A stretch of 64,000 nt of DNA from Ianthella basta. Lineage: Eukaryota > Porifera > Demospongiae > Verongiida > Ianthellidae. Where the stretch lies: NCBI GenBank assembly GCA_964019415.1, contig OZ025890.1, forward strand, positions 3,812,553 through 3,876,552, in the 5' to 3' direction. A model generated the notes under the pieces. That model worked only from the letters and a program-made list of their open reading frames with translations. It did not search any database and had not been told where the DNA came from. The number at the start of each line of letters is the position of its first letter. Within the stretch, counting starts at the first letter, position 1. The translations under genes and the position numbers were made by a program. Below are positions 25,624 through 42,819 of this stretch, piece after piece.

Positions 25624-28600
25624 GGCAGACAGCTATCCCATTTACACTAGTAACAGTATACACAGTCTTGTGAACCACAGCATATGGTACATGTTCTTGG
25701 ACACACAACTGGATGCACCATTCGGCTTACCCTTCCTTCTGCCACAATCTCATTCTGTAGACCAATGGCAGTTTTGATTAAGGTCTGCATGGCCTGAAGA
25801 AGAGGGAGGGGTAGGAGTTAGCTATGTGTACATAACATGATGATCAATTGTGCAGGAAGAATAATTAAAGCAGCTTCAAGTGGGGATTGACAATTCCACT
25901 ACACACAGCCAAGACTGTATTCCTTGTGCTCAGCTATTGAGATGACTGACTACACAAGTGGCGTGTGAAGTGGTTTCACAGTACACAATCTGCTCACTGC
26001 GACAATTGCCCCTATGTATCCCTGTCTACCTACCTCCATCAGGGTGGTGCAGGCCTCCAGAATGGAGCTGTTCACCTCCAGCTTCTGACCCTTGTCTGTC
26101 TCCTTCGTCCTCTTCAGCATCTCTTGGATCTTGTCAACAGCGTCACTGACTGCCTTCTCTGTGGCAGCCATCTCATCATCCACAGCGTGGGCCAAGTCCT
26201 CCCCTTCCACCTCCTCCTGTACCAGCAGAGATGAGCTCACCTTCAGGAGGGCGGCGAGGGCAGCATCCAATGCAGACCTGTGCTGGTCAACATCAACAGT
26301 GTCTAAGGAAGACAAGAAGGGAGGGTGAAGTGGTGGGACAAGTGGTTGTGTGTCACAAGAACGTTGTTTGCCTCTGCCCCTTGATACGCCCACATGTAGT
26401 CCATGTACAACAGCTAACACAGTCCTTATTCACCTGGGTTGTCGGCCTTCATTGCTCGCAACATCTCAAGTGCCGCATCGCTCACTGCACGACATGAATC
26501 CAGCAGGTCTGCAGCATGAGGGAGGAAGGGACAGGAGTGTGGATAGTGGGAGAGGGGAGAAGAAGAATGAGTTGGGGAAAGGAGTAGTGGAGGTAGAGAC
26601 ACATTACTACATTGCCTTCTTGTGCAGCAGGCTATGAGTGCTGTGAGTTCTCTTACTCTGTGAGCCCTCCTCTGAGATGAGGTGCTGAGTGGCCTTTGCA
26701 TTGCAGAGCAGGTCACAGAGAGAATGGGATGCCCCTGGGACAGCAACCAGCACACCACCTAGCTCTGGAGTGGGGAGAGGAGGGGAGGGGGAGGGGAGGG
26801 GGAGGGGAAGAGAGTGGGAACAGGAGAGAAAAGCCAACTGATAATAACATAGAAATATGTATCAAATTAACACTGGGGTCTTCACAAACTGTCTACTTGT
26901 AATAAAAGTTAAACACACAACACAGTGCACCAGTTACAAGTTGGAACAAACAAGCCACAATAAGACACTCCACACAACAACACACAAACACCACTACATA
27001 CAGCATGTGTACACGGAGGAACACCATCTGCACTCACTGCTCTGGTCCTTGGAGTAGCTGGCAAAGGCTGATGCAGTGAGCTCCAGTCTCTCCTTTGCCT
27101 TTTGTGCACACTGCACAGTGTACTCAGGAGGGCAGGTGGCCCCATTGTCATCTCCGGTGAGGAGGTAGTCCAGAGACGACCGAATGTCCTTCTCTGCTAT
27201 CTCTAGCATGAGGACTGAGCCAGGAGTGGAGGGGGGGAGGTAAGGGGGGTGGAGGGGGAGGTGAGGGGGGTGGAGGGGGAGGTGGAAGTGGTGAAGGGGG
27301 AGGTGGAGGGGGAGGTGAGGGGGTGGAGGGGGAAGTGGTGAAGGGAGGTGAAGGTAGGCAGAGAAGGGGTAGGTGGAGAGAGGACACAAGCACACAAGGG
27401 GCATACAAGGTGGATGCCCACCCCTCCTCACCCAGGCTGCTCTGTGCCAACTGTTTGTTCTCTTGATCAGCTGACTTCTTCAGCTTCTCATTAGTGACAC
27501 GGTACTCTGCAGTTTCCTTCACAGAGGAGTGTGAAGAGCAGCAGTGAGATCTCTGACATACGTATCACTCACATGAGCCTGTTCATGCCCCTCCCACATA
27601 CACAGGTGGTACAAGTGCTCACATTCCTAACTGCGTCAAGCTGTGCCTGCAGCATGGTGACCTCGCGCTTCTCCTCTTCCTGCACAGGGTGACACAAGGA
27701 CTAGTGCTTTAGCTGGTCCACAGGTGGCATGGCAGACCAGGCGGTGAGGATGCAGACACTGGAAGTGAAGACTACGTATGTATGCACAGTACTACGTAAT
27801 CGCATATCATGTGGATGGTGAGTGCTCTGTACTGAGGTGGCGTAGCTCCATGCAAGAGCTGTCAGAGTGGGAATTACAGGTGAAGACCTCCAGAACAAGC
27901 AAGCTCAGTGAGTGGTGCTATGTGTCTACACATTCTGCTGACTCACCAGTTGCAGGTAGACATCATCCATCTTGAGACTCAGCTGCTGGACCCTCTCATC
28001 AGATTGCTGCAAACACAACACACAGCACACTAACATTCAGCATGCACACTCCCAAGTGCATGTATGCCTAACCCAACACTACATACTGTACATCTAACAC
28101 ATACTGAGGACAACATTCACACGCACACTACCACATACACATGCACACTGTCACACATACAAAAACACTATCACACATACACACGCACATACACACATAT
28201 ACAACACTGTGTCACATAGTGTCACACACATACCCACAGTGCATCCTATCTACAATGCACCTAGTGGGACTACAGCATGCCACAGACCAATCACCCCTCA
28301 GCAGGTACTAGAGACAGAGGAAGCTACTCACCTCCATCTTCACTTGTGCCTCTTTCTCTGCCTCGGTCAGCAGTACCACTTGCTTCTTGGTCTCCCCGTT
28401 GGCACGCAGCAGCTCAATGTGCTCCTCACGCAGCTTGGTGTACACACTCTTCAGTTTGGTGTATTTCTCATCCAGGGCGCTTGCCCTTGCCTCAACAGCT
28501 GTCTGGGCTCCCTTCTGTGTCTGGAGCTCTTCAATCTACCAGACAAAGGGGGCCACAGGAGTCACTCCATGCCATGCCACCTCAGTACACCCCACTGATC

Positions 28601-31600
28601 AGGTAACGTACCACAAACTAGGCTCACATACTACTGAACAGGGGACAGCACTAACACTGCTAAAACGGGCAGAAATTGCATTCACTTGATACACACTTTG
28701 AATCTGGTCAGCATGTTGTTTTAATTCATGGTATATATAATGTTGTCAGGTGAGCATCAGATGTTACATTGACAGTTATGTCACGGTGAGGGTGGGGGAG
28801 TATTGATAATTTGAATACCAAATAACTGTTCACACCCAATTCCTTGGTATTACTAAATACTGACAAATTACGTCAATTTGTATCCAATTACTGATTTCAC
28901 AGTAATTTACTACACTTCAGCCAAAAGTCAAGGTATATGATTTGAAGCAGAGGCTACCACAGCACCAAGACTGTCCATGAAGGAGATGAGTGAGAGAAGG
29001 GCTTCTTCTTGGTTGCCCACCATCTCTGTGGCTGCACCTTCCATAAACAAGACTTCAGAGGTGCCTGAATTGGCTCTATACTATCGAAATCATTATCTAC
29101 TGCGTACCTTTATACAATTTTGCCCATTAGTGTTAAAGCTTCTGTGTAAGAACAGCCATGTATGTGTTGCCACTGCTACCTTGTAATATTATGAGTAACA
29201 GAATTAGTGATAATGTGGCGTATAATCTGTGTTGACGTTGGGTGGCACTTCAAAGAAGGAGTAGAACAGAGTAACAACGAGTGACAAGAGAGGACATATA
29301 CCATGTACGAAGGAGATAGAACCTCTTGTTATAAACCTAAAATTCCAGCATGTTCTTGCGGACGTGCACTCCTGAAAATACATAATATGCTAAAACTGTA
29401 GCAAAAACCAAGTAATACCAAACACCTGGTACTTTGGTATCCCTATTACACATCAATAACATTCTGAGTTGTCAAAAACGAAGGTTAACTAACTATACTA
29501 ACCATAGCATCACTGCACACACACACATCATACACATTCCAAACACTGAGGTTGTACCTGATTCTTCAGGAGTACATTCTCGCTGCATGCCTGTTCAGCA
29601 ATCTCCTTGTACTCGGTGAGCTCCATCTGTGTCTCCCTTAGCTTCTCCTGTGAGGCCTCGGTCTCGGTCCTCTTGGCCTGCAGGGTAGTCTGCAGCACAG
29701 ACACACGCTCCTTTAGATCCACCCCCTCACGCATGAGCTGCTCAATCAGGGCGTTCCTGCATGTGAGGGGATGGGGCAGCCACAAGTGAATGCTCCACAT
29801 ACTGTTGGAGGGGATTATACAGACCTTTGGGATAGGCACTGTCTTCCTACAGCTGACACACAACTGATATAAAAGTGTTTGGTGATACTAAAGATACCAT
29901 TGATTCCATCAGAGGGAGACTATTGGTAGTATTGCCAATACAGTAAATGAAATTATTATAGTTATTCCCATATTATGATTGTTACAAAGATGGATGTTAA
30001 CCCAGACTGGGTGGCATGCTTGCAACGCAGACAGTGTGTGCCCTCATGACATGCGAGGTCGGTGTGGAGTTGGTGCCCAGAGTTATTGCTGTCCAGTACT
30101 ATGTTACACACAACATGCCAAGTGTTACCTTTCATCAACCTTTGGTGGTTCTGGTTCTTTAGCAGCTGTGGTGCTGAAGTCAAAGGGAGCAAAGAGGGCC
30201 ACAGCTCCCTCCCCTGTGCCTGAGGACTGCACTGAGGTGGAGGTGGTCTGTGGGGCAGGCTGCATGCGCGGGAGGTTGGGTGAGAGGGAAAGTGTTGAGA
30301 CTGACTGAGAACGGTCAAGCAAGGCTAGCAGTGGGTGGGCATGTCACAATGCAGGGTAGCTTCAAACCTTTGGCTCTGAAGGTTGTGATGTTTGCTGTTG
30401 CAGCTGCCTCTGATCAGCAGGAAGGAGGAAGTTGGGAGGATGCTGCATGGCGAGGGAGATGGGCAAGCAGTGAGGTCAGATTGGAGATAAGAGTGTAGAA
30501 TGTCTGGAACACAACACAGGAGAATCCTAGCATAACAAGAAGCTAGGTAGCATCCTTGCAGGGGAGGACACACCTTATACTGGATGCCTTGTCAGCTTAC
30601 AGTGAACATACCTCTCTGAGTTGTGGAATGTCAACAAGACCATCAAAGTACTTCATTTTGCGTGTTTCGTTGAAGTATTTTCGTAGTGCAGAGTACTGCC
30701 TGTTGAAGCGGTCCCTGTGGCCTTCCAGGGTCTCTTCTGGCAGACCTGTACAGAGAACAACCACAGATACAGCACTCACTCTGCTGCCTGCAACCTTGCT
30801 CATGGCTCGGATGTGAATACACATTCTGTAGCTACACTTGACACATACCGTTTGCAGCAACTCACTACCAAAACTGCAAGTATCTGAGCCCCACTGCAGT
30901 CACTACAATTGCTTGCATACACTAATGGTACAATAGTGTGCCAATTCACCAAACACAGTGAGCCACTACTACCACAACACACTGCACACCAAGTGTCTGT
31001 ACAGTCTACGTACACCCCACACCCACACTCACTGCGGTGCATGGTGTCCATCAGCTTGTACACAAGATCATACAAGCAAGTTGACTCCTGAAGAGACACA
31101 CAGCACACCACGGCACATTACATGAACAGCTAATACCTAACCATAGCACACTAGCTCATCCACAGGCACAGTACTCTCCTCTCTTAATCTGCCACATTTG
31201 GTTAGGAAGCTTCTTAACCCTTACTACCCATGCGATTGTGCAAGGGGTAAAGTGATTGGTTCGGGCATCGTTGTTGTTGTCGTGAACACAAAAACCGGCA
31301 GTTCTCAACATCTAAGCACCTGCACTACATGTACGGGCCCTGATTCCGCTGGAAGTCTCGGAAAACTGGCTCCAGCTCCATTCAAATCACTTTACTACGA
31401 CTGGTGTTTGCAGTAATTGTGGTCAAAGAGGTGCTTTTCGTGGTCAGCCATTTATGCTTCTGTTCCTTTTATATTATGGTAGACTTCCTCCATGCTCAGT
31501 CTTTATATACTTAACCTCTTCTACACTTCCACGCATTCTGCGCGGGGGGGGGGGGGGGGGATTGTGTACTAACGAGCACTCTAGTTGCATTAGTAGCCGA

Positions 31601-34600
31601 TAAAGCTAAGTGGATTATCAAATTCAGTAGTTTACCACCACAATCCAATGACATCACACAGGGTTGCATTACAACACATGCACAATGCAAGTACCATGAC
31701 CAGTGAGGTGGTACGTATCTACGGTGGAGAGGAGGCACAACACTCACCTCAATGCAGGAAATGAGTGGGTGAATCCTGCACTGAACCTGCTGTGCAACGA
31801 TACCCTTGGAGGGGTCCAGCTGGGTCAGGACTGGGGGGTGGGGGTGGGGGGGGGGGGAGGGTGGGGGAGTGCACAGAGACAGTTTTGAACAGGTTGTCAG
31901 TACATGCTGCAAGTATGCAATGCACATGTAACATATAGCATAAATTTAGACAGTGACATTGCTAACACATTCCCTGACTGGTTGTAGCAAAGAACATGTA
32001 CAGTGGCACCTGTCTTAGCCTGCCACCCACAGGACTGTTCCAACTGACCTTTATAGAGAGGTGGCTGCTCTACAGAGGTATATTGCAATATGCTAGGGCT
32101 ATGTATTTGGGGCAAAGGAGGCTGGCAGCTTTAGAGAGGTGGCTGCTTAACACAGTGACCATCTTAGATATGTTCAACTGTAATTCACAACTTTGCAAAA
32201 TATAACATATCGAACAATATGTACGTATGATCAGTGAGTAGCAGTAGTACATGCAAAGTTGTTGTTATAATGGCCTGTAGAGAATCTGTCTCTGAACATA
32301 GCCAATTATTCCTGCAAAGTGCTATATAAATCATTGACAGCAAAATAAAAGAGACTATACAGAAGTAAATATCTGCACTCTTAAGAAAAAGACTTACTTC
32401 CTCCAAAAAGATGCAGCAAGGATGACTGCAAGTCAAATACCTCCACTGCAAGCTGAAACCTGAATGTTTGGTAGTCAGTGCAAAGGACAGAGAGAGAAGG
32501 GGGTAGTCAGTGCAAGGGATGGAGACACACGGAGGTATGTATCATTATATACACTTAACACATATGTAGACAGCCTTGCTCTACTTGTACTCCGTAATCT
32601 CCATGGCCTAGCACAATAGATACCCTCTTCCGCGCATAGCTACAGAGCAGCTTACAGTTTGTGGGATATAGCCTGTGAGGTTGACAGAACTCTTTGAAGG
32701 ATTCCCTTTCTATGGTGGTGGTAGCATGGCTTGAGAGGTGGTGAAGGGGCAAACAATTAGGAAGTACAATCTCAGAACTAATTCTTCAACAGTCTGGGCA
32801 GCTTAACTCTGACACATTGGAGAAGCAAAGGAAGGCAAGGTTGGCAGTCAGGCAGGAGAGGAGACAAGCTGCGCAGCAGAGGACACCAGACTCCTGCTTG
32901 AAGAGCTTCATGAGGACAAGAGAATGGTCAACCTCGCTGCTGAATAGGTGCGTCCAACTGGTTGTTTGCCTGTAGCTGAGCATGGTTTCTACCTCCACAA
33001 GACAGCGTTCAGGGATGCTATTTGCCTAAGGTTTGTATGGAGGCCTGCTTGATTGCCTGAAAAGTGTGTATGTGGAAGCAGCTTTACAGTGGAACACGCC
33101 CTGACGTGTAATCGTGGTGGATTCAGCTTCCTGAGACACAATGAAATCAGGGGTCTTTCGGCGAAGTTGCTGACAGAATTGTGTTCCAATGTAGGGATTA
33201 AGCCTGAACTGCAGCCTCTCACCGGAGAGATCTTGACACTGCGCACAGCAAACAGGCAGGATGAAGCCAGGCTGGACATTAGAGCACAAAGATTCTGGGG
33301 AGAAAGGAGGCAGGATGCTTTTTCGACGTAAAGGTTTTAAACCCACATACGCCCAGCAACCACCTTACTTCCCCAAGTGCTTGCTACAAGAAGCATGAGA
33401 AAGAGAAGTGAAGAGCATACAATCAGAGAGTTCAAGAGATCGAGCATGGCACGTTCACCCCCCTTGTCTTCTCTGCCACACGGAGCATGGGCCCAGCTGC
33501 CCAAGTGTTCTATGCAAGATAGACGGCCCTCGTCAGTGAGAAGCAGCAGCAATCGTATAGCAGAGGTAGACATCTAGTTTCATTCGTTCTGTATTTCATG
33601 AAGGTTCTTTAGTGTGTAATTCAGGTTTTATAGGGTACAACTGTATGTTTGGTCAATCTCACTGTAAATCTTATTCCACCGATCATGTTGCTGTGGGTCA
33701 TCTAATTAGAGAGATCCGAGATACTCACTCTGTAATTCCCCATTTTGCTCAGTCAGAATTAGACTTTATTGTATCCTCAGCCTCCACCATGTAACTTTAC
33801 TTGTGTTGTCTCTGCTCTTTTGCACCTTCACTGTTGTGTTTTCAATAATAATAGTAATAATAGCACAACGATGGGATGGATATGCTGCTGCCTGAGCTGT
33901 TCCCTACTACGATCTGCCATCACATGCCTTCGAGGCTCCAGATCTGCCTACCACTGCCCAGCCAGCCCCTCAGACCTTCCGATCGATGCGATCATGAGGG
34001 AAGGAAGGGTGTCTCGTTACTAACAATTACCTACAATTATTAACAATTGACAATTTATGTGACACTTGACAATCACCCGTGTGTATAATGCATGATGTGT
34101 GTAAAAATAATTATCCTTGTCTTGTATTATGGTAATATAAAATTAATGTAAGCATTGGTGTAATAAACAAGGAAGTAAGTACTAATAGTACAGAGCCTAT
34201 ACCCAGAGGAGGTGGATTGCTGTAACCAGTTCCAAATACAACCCCCCACACATACATACACGTATCCCATACCCCCATCTTGTTACATTATATTTTGGCG
34301 GAAGGTGCCTCTAGTTAGTCCAGTGAGCCAGATCCTCTCTCTGCCCCCCGGGTGCTTACAGTGCACTTGGTCCAATGTCAGCACTCGGATGTGAAAAGGT
34401 CTCTAGTGCACTATACTAGTATCTACCATATAATGGGAGCACAGAGCTGGTCCCCCCCCCCCCAGGTGGCGGTATTGCACAAACGTGAATGTACAGTGTT
34501 GTTGTGTTGCTTTGTGCATCATTGGAGAAGAGATATGCATGAGGGAGCACAGTTGCAAGGTCTCATGTGTGTGGCTCAGAACCTACGAGTCATCAATGTT

Positions 34601-35689
34601 GGTAGACATCTTGAACGCTTCATCTTCAAACTTCACATTGGGTGGAACTTCCAGATACTGGAGTGGGACAAGCAAGGGAGTGGTGTGACAAGGCAAACTG
34701 TGAACATGGGTGGCTGCCACACACTGACAAGTGTGACCAGGGGTAGGCATTGAGGGAGGGAGGGAGGCAGCCTTAGATCACACGCAAGTTACTGAAGCAA
34801 CATGAGCTGTGGTGATGCACACTACACACCATACATGCACAATTGTGCACTAGTAGAGCTATTGTCACAGTGCGTACAGAGTACAGTGTTCCACATAAGC
34901 TTGCATATCTGGTAGTTCTGTGCACACAATAGAGGATGCATGCATGCACTGCCAGAAGTCTGCAAGAAGCTCACAGCTGGTCGCAAGTGGTGTGCAAAGT
35001 GGAACAGATGCGTATTTATGCCTACTTTTGCATGAAAGGTTATCTTGGTGATGAGAACCCTCAGATAGGTGGTAACGAGTTTGGCATAGGGGTCTGTCGA
35101 GGAGCCCTGAACAAGCAAAAGGGACAACAGTGGAAGAGGGCAGCAATGGTACACACCCACATACACCAGTAATGCATTATATGACACATCACAGTACACT
35201 CACAACCACAAACTGTACTAGGCCCACTGTGCATTGAACTAGCTCTATATACTGCAGTATACAGTATGTGACAGCCAGTGAGGAGGACACTAGTAGTGAT
35301 GTCCACTATTCTAGTACACAGCACACTGACACTAGTGTGCACTTCACTTCCCTAGTGAGCATACCAGTGATACCACACATACAGGAGGCATTAGGTGGAA
35401 TGGAACATGCTAGAACTACCTCTATCCAATCCAACATTACTCCAATACCTGGTGGCTTCACACAGCACTGAGGGGTCGATGTGCATGATCAGTGAGCTCC
35501 AAGGTTACATATGTACAATGCCCAAATATGGGCATCTTTGGTACTTTGATCTAATTATTGATTAATAACATTAACTGAGCCTTAGTGAGAGTGCTCTCTT
35601 CTCACCCAGTGAGTCCACAAGTCCTTTAAGAAGGCAATCTTGTTGTTTGAGGATGACAAAGCCTACAGATAGGCAGAAATCAAGCACTG

Positions 35690-35742
<53 letters not shown>

Positions 35743-35772
35743 AACACACACACACACACACCAACACACACC

Positions 35773-35826
<54 letters not shown>

Positions 35827-35858
35827 AACACACACCAACACACACCAACACACACCAC

Positions 35859-35918
<60 letters not shown>

Positions 35919-35938
35919 AACACACACCAACACACACC

Positions 35939-35997
<59 letters not shown>

Positions 35998-36008
35998 ACA
36001 CACACACC

Positions 36009-36047
<39 letters not shown>

Positions 36048-37737
36048 CCCTCCCCAATTGGCAAGTATAGTGACCCATACTATACAGTTAGCTACACATT
36101 ATACACACAATGTACTGTAGGACAGTTGTATATTAATAGCTAGACGCCAAGTATAGGAAGGATCCCACCACTTATGCAGTTTCCCTTCCATTTAGGACAC
36201 CCAGAGTGTGTGCTGACATCACACAGGACTGTCACAAAGCCAACAGTATTGACACAATTGACACAAGCCATTTACAGGCAAGAGAATAGGTTGCAAGAGA
36301 AACAGCTCGGTCCACCCACCATCAAGGAGGAAAGGTTGTAGGTGTCATAACAGAGCAGAACACACATCGACCATCACCCAGGAGGACAGGAGACGGTTTA
36401 CACAGCTACAGTGGCTTCAACCCAACAGCATTGTACGGGTTTACCTGTTTGGGGCCATCTCTGAAGACTCTGTGGATCACAAAGCAAGCCTTCCAGCACA
36501 CAACTGGCACCTGCCTCAGAGGGAATCTTGCTATCACACGCCACACTGTGTTGGCACTGTTCTCCCGCCAGGCAGCAATGACAACATCTTCATTAGGTCA
36601 AGGAAGGATTAGTGCTGGGCTCACTGGTCCACCCAGCTGCGTATATGGCAACACAGTGTTCTCACTGGGCCTAGGGAGGGCACATGGCAGTGCACACCAC
36701 ACAAGTGCAGGAGCACAGGGAAGTGACTGCCTACTAGTTGGCCATATGCTGTTGACTGGCATATATGTACGTACCTACTGCACAGCTACACACGTTGTGT
36801 ATGTACGCACCTCCTACTACCATCTTAAAGCAGCAAACAGCACACTACTACATGTTCCAAATTGGCCACAATAGCTAGAAGTGGTATACAACATCTATAC
36901 ACTGTGATATGGGCATCGGCAGTACCCAGTTGATCCATTTACACATACGTACCTTAGTGGTGAACAAACACACGCATTGTGTACCAAAAGGGACAGTGAT
37001 GGGTGGTGAACAGTAACAGGCTGTTACAGTGACACAAGCTGGCTGACAACAATACTGAAATGTTTCATTATGTAGAACGGAAGTGTGAGCTACTCACCCA
37101 TTCTATCAACAGTACCTATTCACCGCAAGCATTAGGTGCAGAGGTCCATAGCCTCACTACCTCGCACAGAGAACATGCACACAAACAGAAATGAAGACAC
37201 TGCTGACTGGTGTTTGCGTGCAATACACACAGTGTGTGTTTGTTTGCGTGTGTGTGTGCGTGTGATGGACCTACCCTGTGTACTGTACTGCCTATTATGC
37301 GTGCACTGATCAGTACACTCTCATGCACAACAACACATACAGACGAAGCTCAGCCCCGAAACACAACACGCACCATCACGAGGGCTGGTCACCGCTGAGC
37401 CATGGCTACTAAAACCGCGCGGCTACAGCTACGTACACAGCACAATGCCGTCAGCGCCACACACGGCGCTGGCGAGGGGAGGATACTTCTGACATGCTTC
37501 TCTTTGGGAGGCGCTTCCAAGTAGTGCAGGACCTTGTGTAGGTGCTCAGTCTGGAGAACACCAAAGAGTGAGAGCCCGGCACATACTCACTGGACACACA
37601 CTAGAGACTTGCTCGCTCACTATGGCACAAACGAGCCACCTCTTTACGCGCGTATTCAAATATTAGCTTACCAATTCTTTCTCGAACTTTTCCCTGTCCA
37701 GGATCTTCTCAAACCTCGCAGTTCCCAGGTAGGACAT
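23673..37737 (-). CDS. HIP1: Huntingtin-interacting protein 1 / Sla2 family endocytic adaptor
   Basis: Couples clathrin-coated pits to actin. 27 exons, 965 aa. Exons (high-low): 37737-37672, 37550-37487, 36587-36445, 35662-35606, 35106-35026, 34657-34587, 32459-32398, 31830-31748, 31087-31033, 30745-30612, 30442-30368, 30259-30129, 29756-29558, 28535-28332, 28006-27947, 27679-27623, 27516-27432, 27214-27038, 26764-26657, 26508-26434, 26302-26034, 25793-25731, 25584-25484, 25383-25220, 24672-24610, 24475-24411, 23858-23673. Residues 1-272 form an ANTH phosphoinositide-binding domain (EAPPKEKHVR, LEGHRDRFNRQYSALRKYF). Then come a Pro/Ser/Thr linker, a coiled coil at about 340-560 and a talin-type I/LWEQ actin-binding region at about 690-925 (FEELIVYSKDIAASTAQLVA, LAELRKLHYHL). 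Short exons with long repeat-bearing introns. HIP1 versus HIP1R cannot be split because this is probably the single pre-duplication gene. Confidence 0.96.
25586..25632. repeat. (AGAC)n microsatellite
   Basis: Around ten AGAC units immediately upstream (in transcript sense) of HIP1 exon 23, reading (GTCT)n in the transcript, so it forms part of the polypyrimidine environment of that 3' splice site. Confidence 0.95.
27222..27350. repeat. G-rich minisatellite in HIP1 intron
   Basis: Irregular GGAGGTG/GGGGGA units, G-rich on plus and C-rich in the HIP1 transcript. G-tract spacing would permit quadruplex folding of the plus strand. It lies just upstream of exon 18 (transcript sense) and acts as its pyrimidine tract. 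Confidence 0.9.
32001..32180. mobile_element. 180-bp MITE with CAGTGG termini, copy 2
   Basis: Same family and orientation as 12168-12344 (shared 'tagagaggtggctgctctac' core), flanked by TA on both sides, in HIP1 intron 7. The right terminus has decayed (CAACTG). Confidence 0.8.
32760..34020 (+). pseudogene. Degenerate retroelement polyprotein remnant with nested insertion
   Basis: On the plus strand inside HIP1 intron 6. The best frame at 33053-33331 reads CVCGSSFTVEHALTCNRGGF ... RHNEIRGLSAKLL ... LDIRAQRFWG. This is the C-terminal region common to reverse-transcriptase-bearing polyproteins in invertebrate genomes. Upstream and downstream pieces are out of frame or interrupted. The terminal block (SLLRSAITCLRGSRSAYH) resumes at about 33866-34020, after a foreign insert of ~290 bp (about 33560-33850) ending in an (AATAAT)-like tail. 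Multiple stops make it dead. I do not assign the element superfamily. Confidence 0.7.
35690..36045. repeat. Compound (CA)n / (CCAACACA)n array in HIP1 intron 3
   Basis: About 355 bp, the longest compound array here, with regularly spaced CCAACA variants. Its TG-rich transcript strand ends 28 nt before the exon 4 acceptor (exon 4 at 35662). Confidence 0.97.
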
Positions 37738-38027
37738 GGTGATCACCGGACACCGATTGCTGGGGATAGACAAAAAAATGGCCGCTCGACTCCCTCCGGA
37801 GCAACCCCATTTCCTGCTAGGGGGCGGTGGTCTGGGCACGAGACTGGTCTGCCTGCCGGGGTGCGCGGCCATATATAGTAGCTATGTGTATACAATGCAG
37901 AGAGCACATCCATTCACAACGCTTCGTACATCTCCATATATCTAAACTATACGCAATGGCAGTTTAGGTCCACATAGAAAGTTAAGTGTTGTATATGTGT
38001 GTGTGTGGCTGTGTGGCTCAAGAGCAG
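37738..38027. promoter_or_regulatory. HIP1 promoter / TUFM 3' region
   Basis: Only 290 bp separate the TUFM stop codon from the HIP1 start, both on the minus strand, so the HIP1 promoter and the TUFM 3' UTR share it. No TATA box or clear poly(A) hexamer is seen. Confidence 0.5.
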
Positions 38028-42637
<4,610 letters not shown>

Positions 42638-42819
42638 TTTTAGCCCAATTTCGAAATAATTGCATTCATAACTATTGTACGCATATAGACCTGGTACATT
42701 CCATGCAAACGGTGTGTGGATTCTAGATCATGTCCAACTTATCGAAGTCAACAAAATAGCAACATTGTTCTGCTGCTATGTGCTTGTGAATGTTTTAGCA
42801 CGTAAGTTATCCGAGAGGT

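Noticed and set aside
35571-36120. Long Cys/Val and His/Thr open frames
   Set aside because: They are translations of (CA)n arrays; the same occurs at 4604-4856, 17550-17839, 38488-38920, 40336-41408, 44924-45285, 55768-56155 and 58122-58367.
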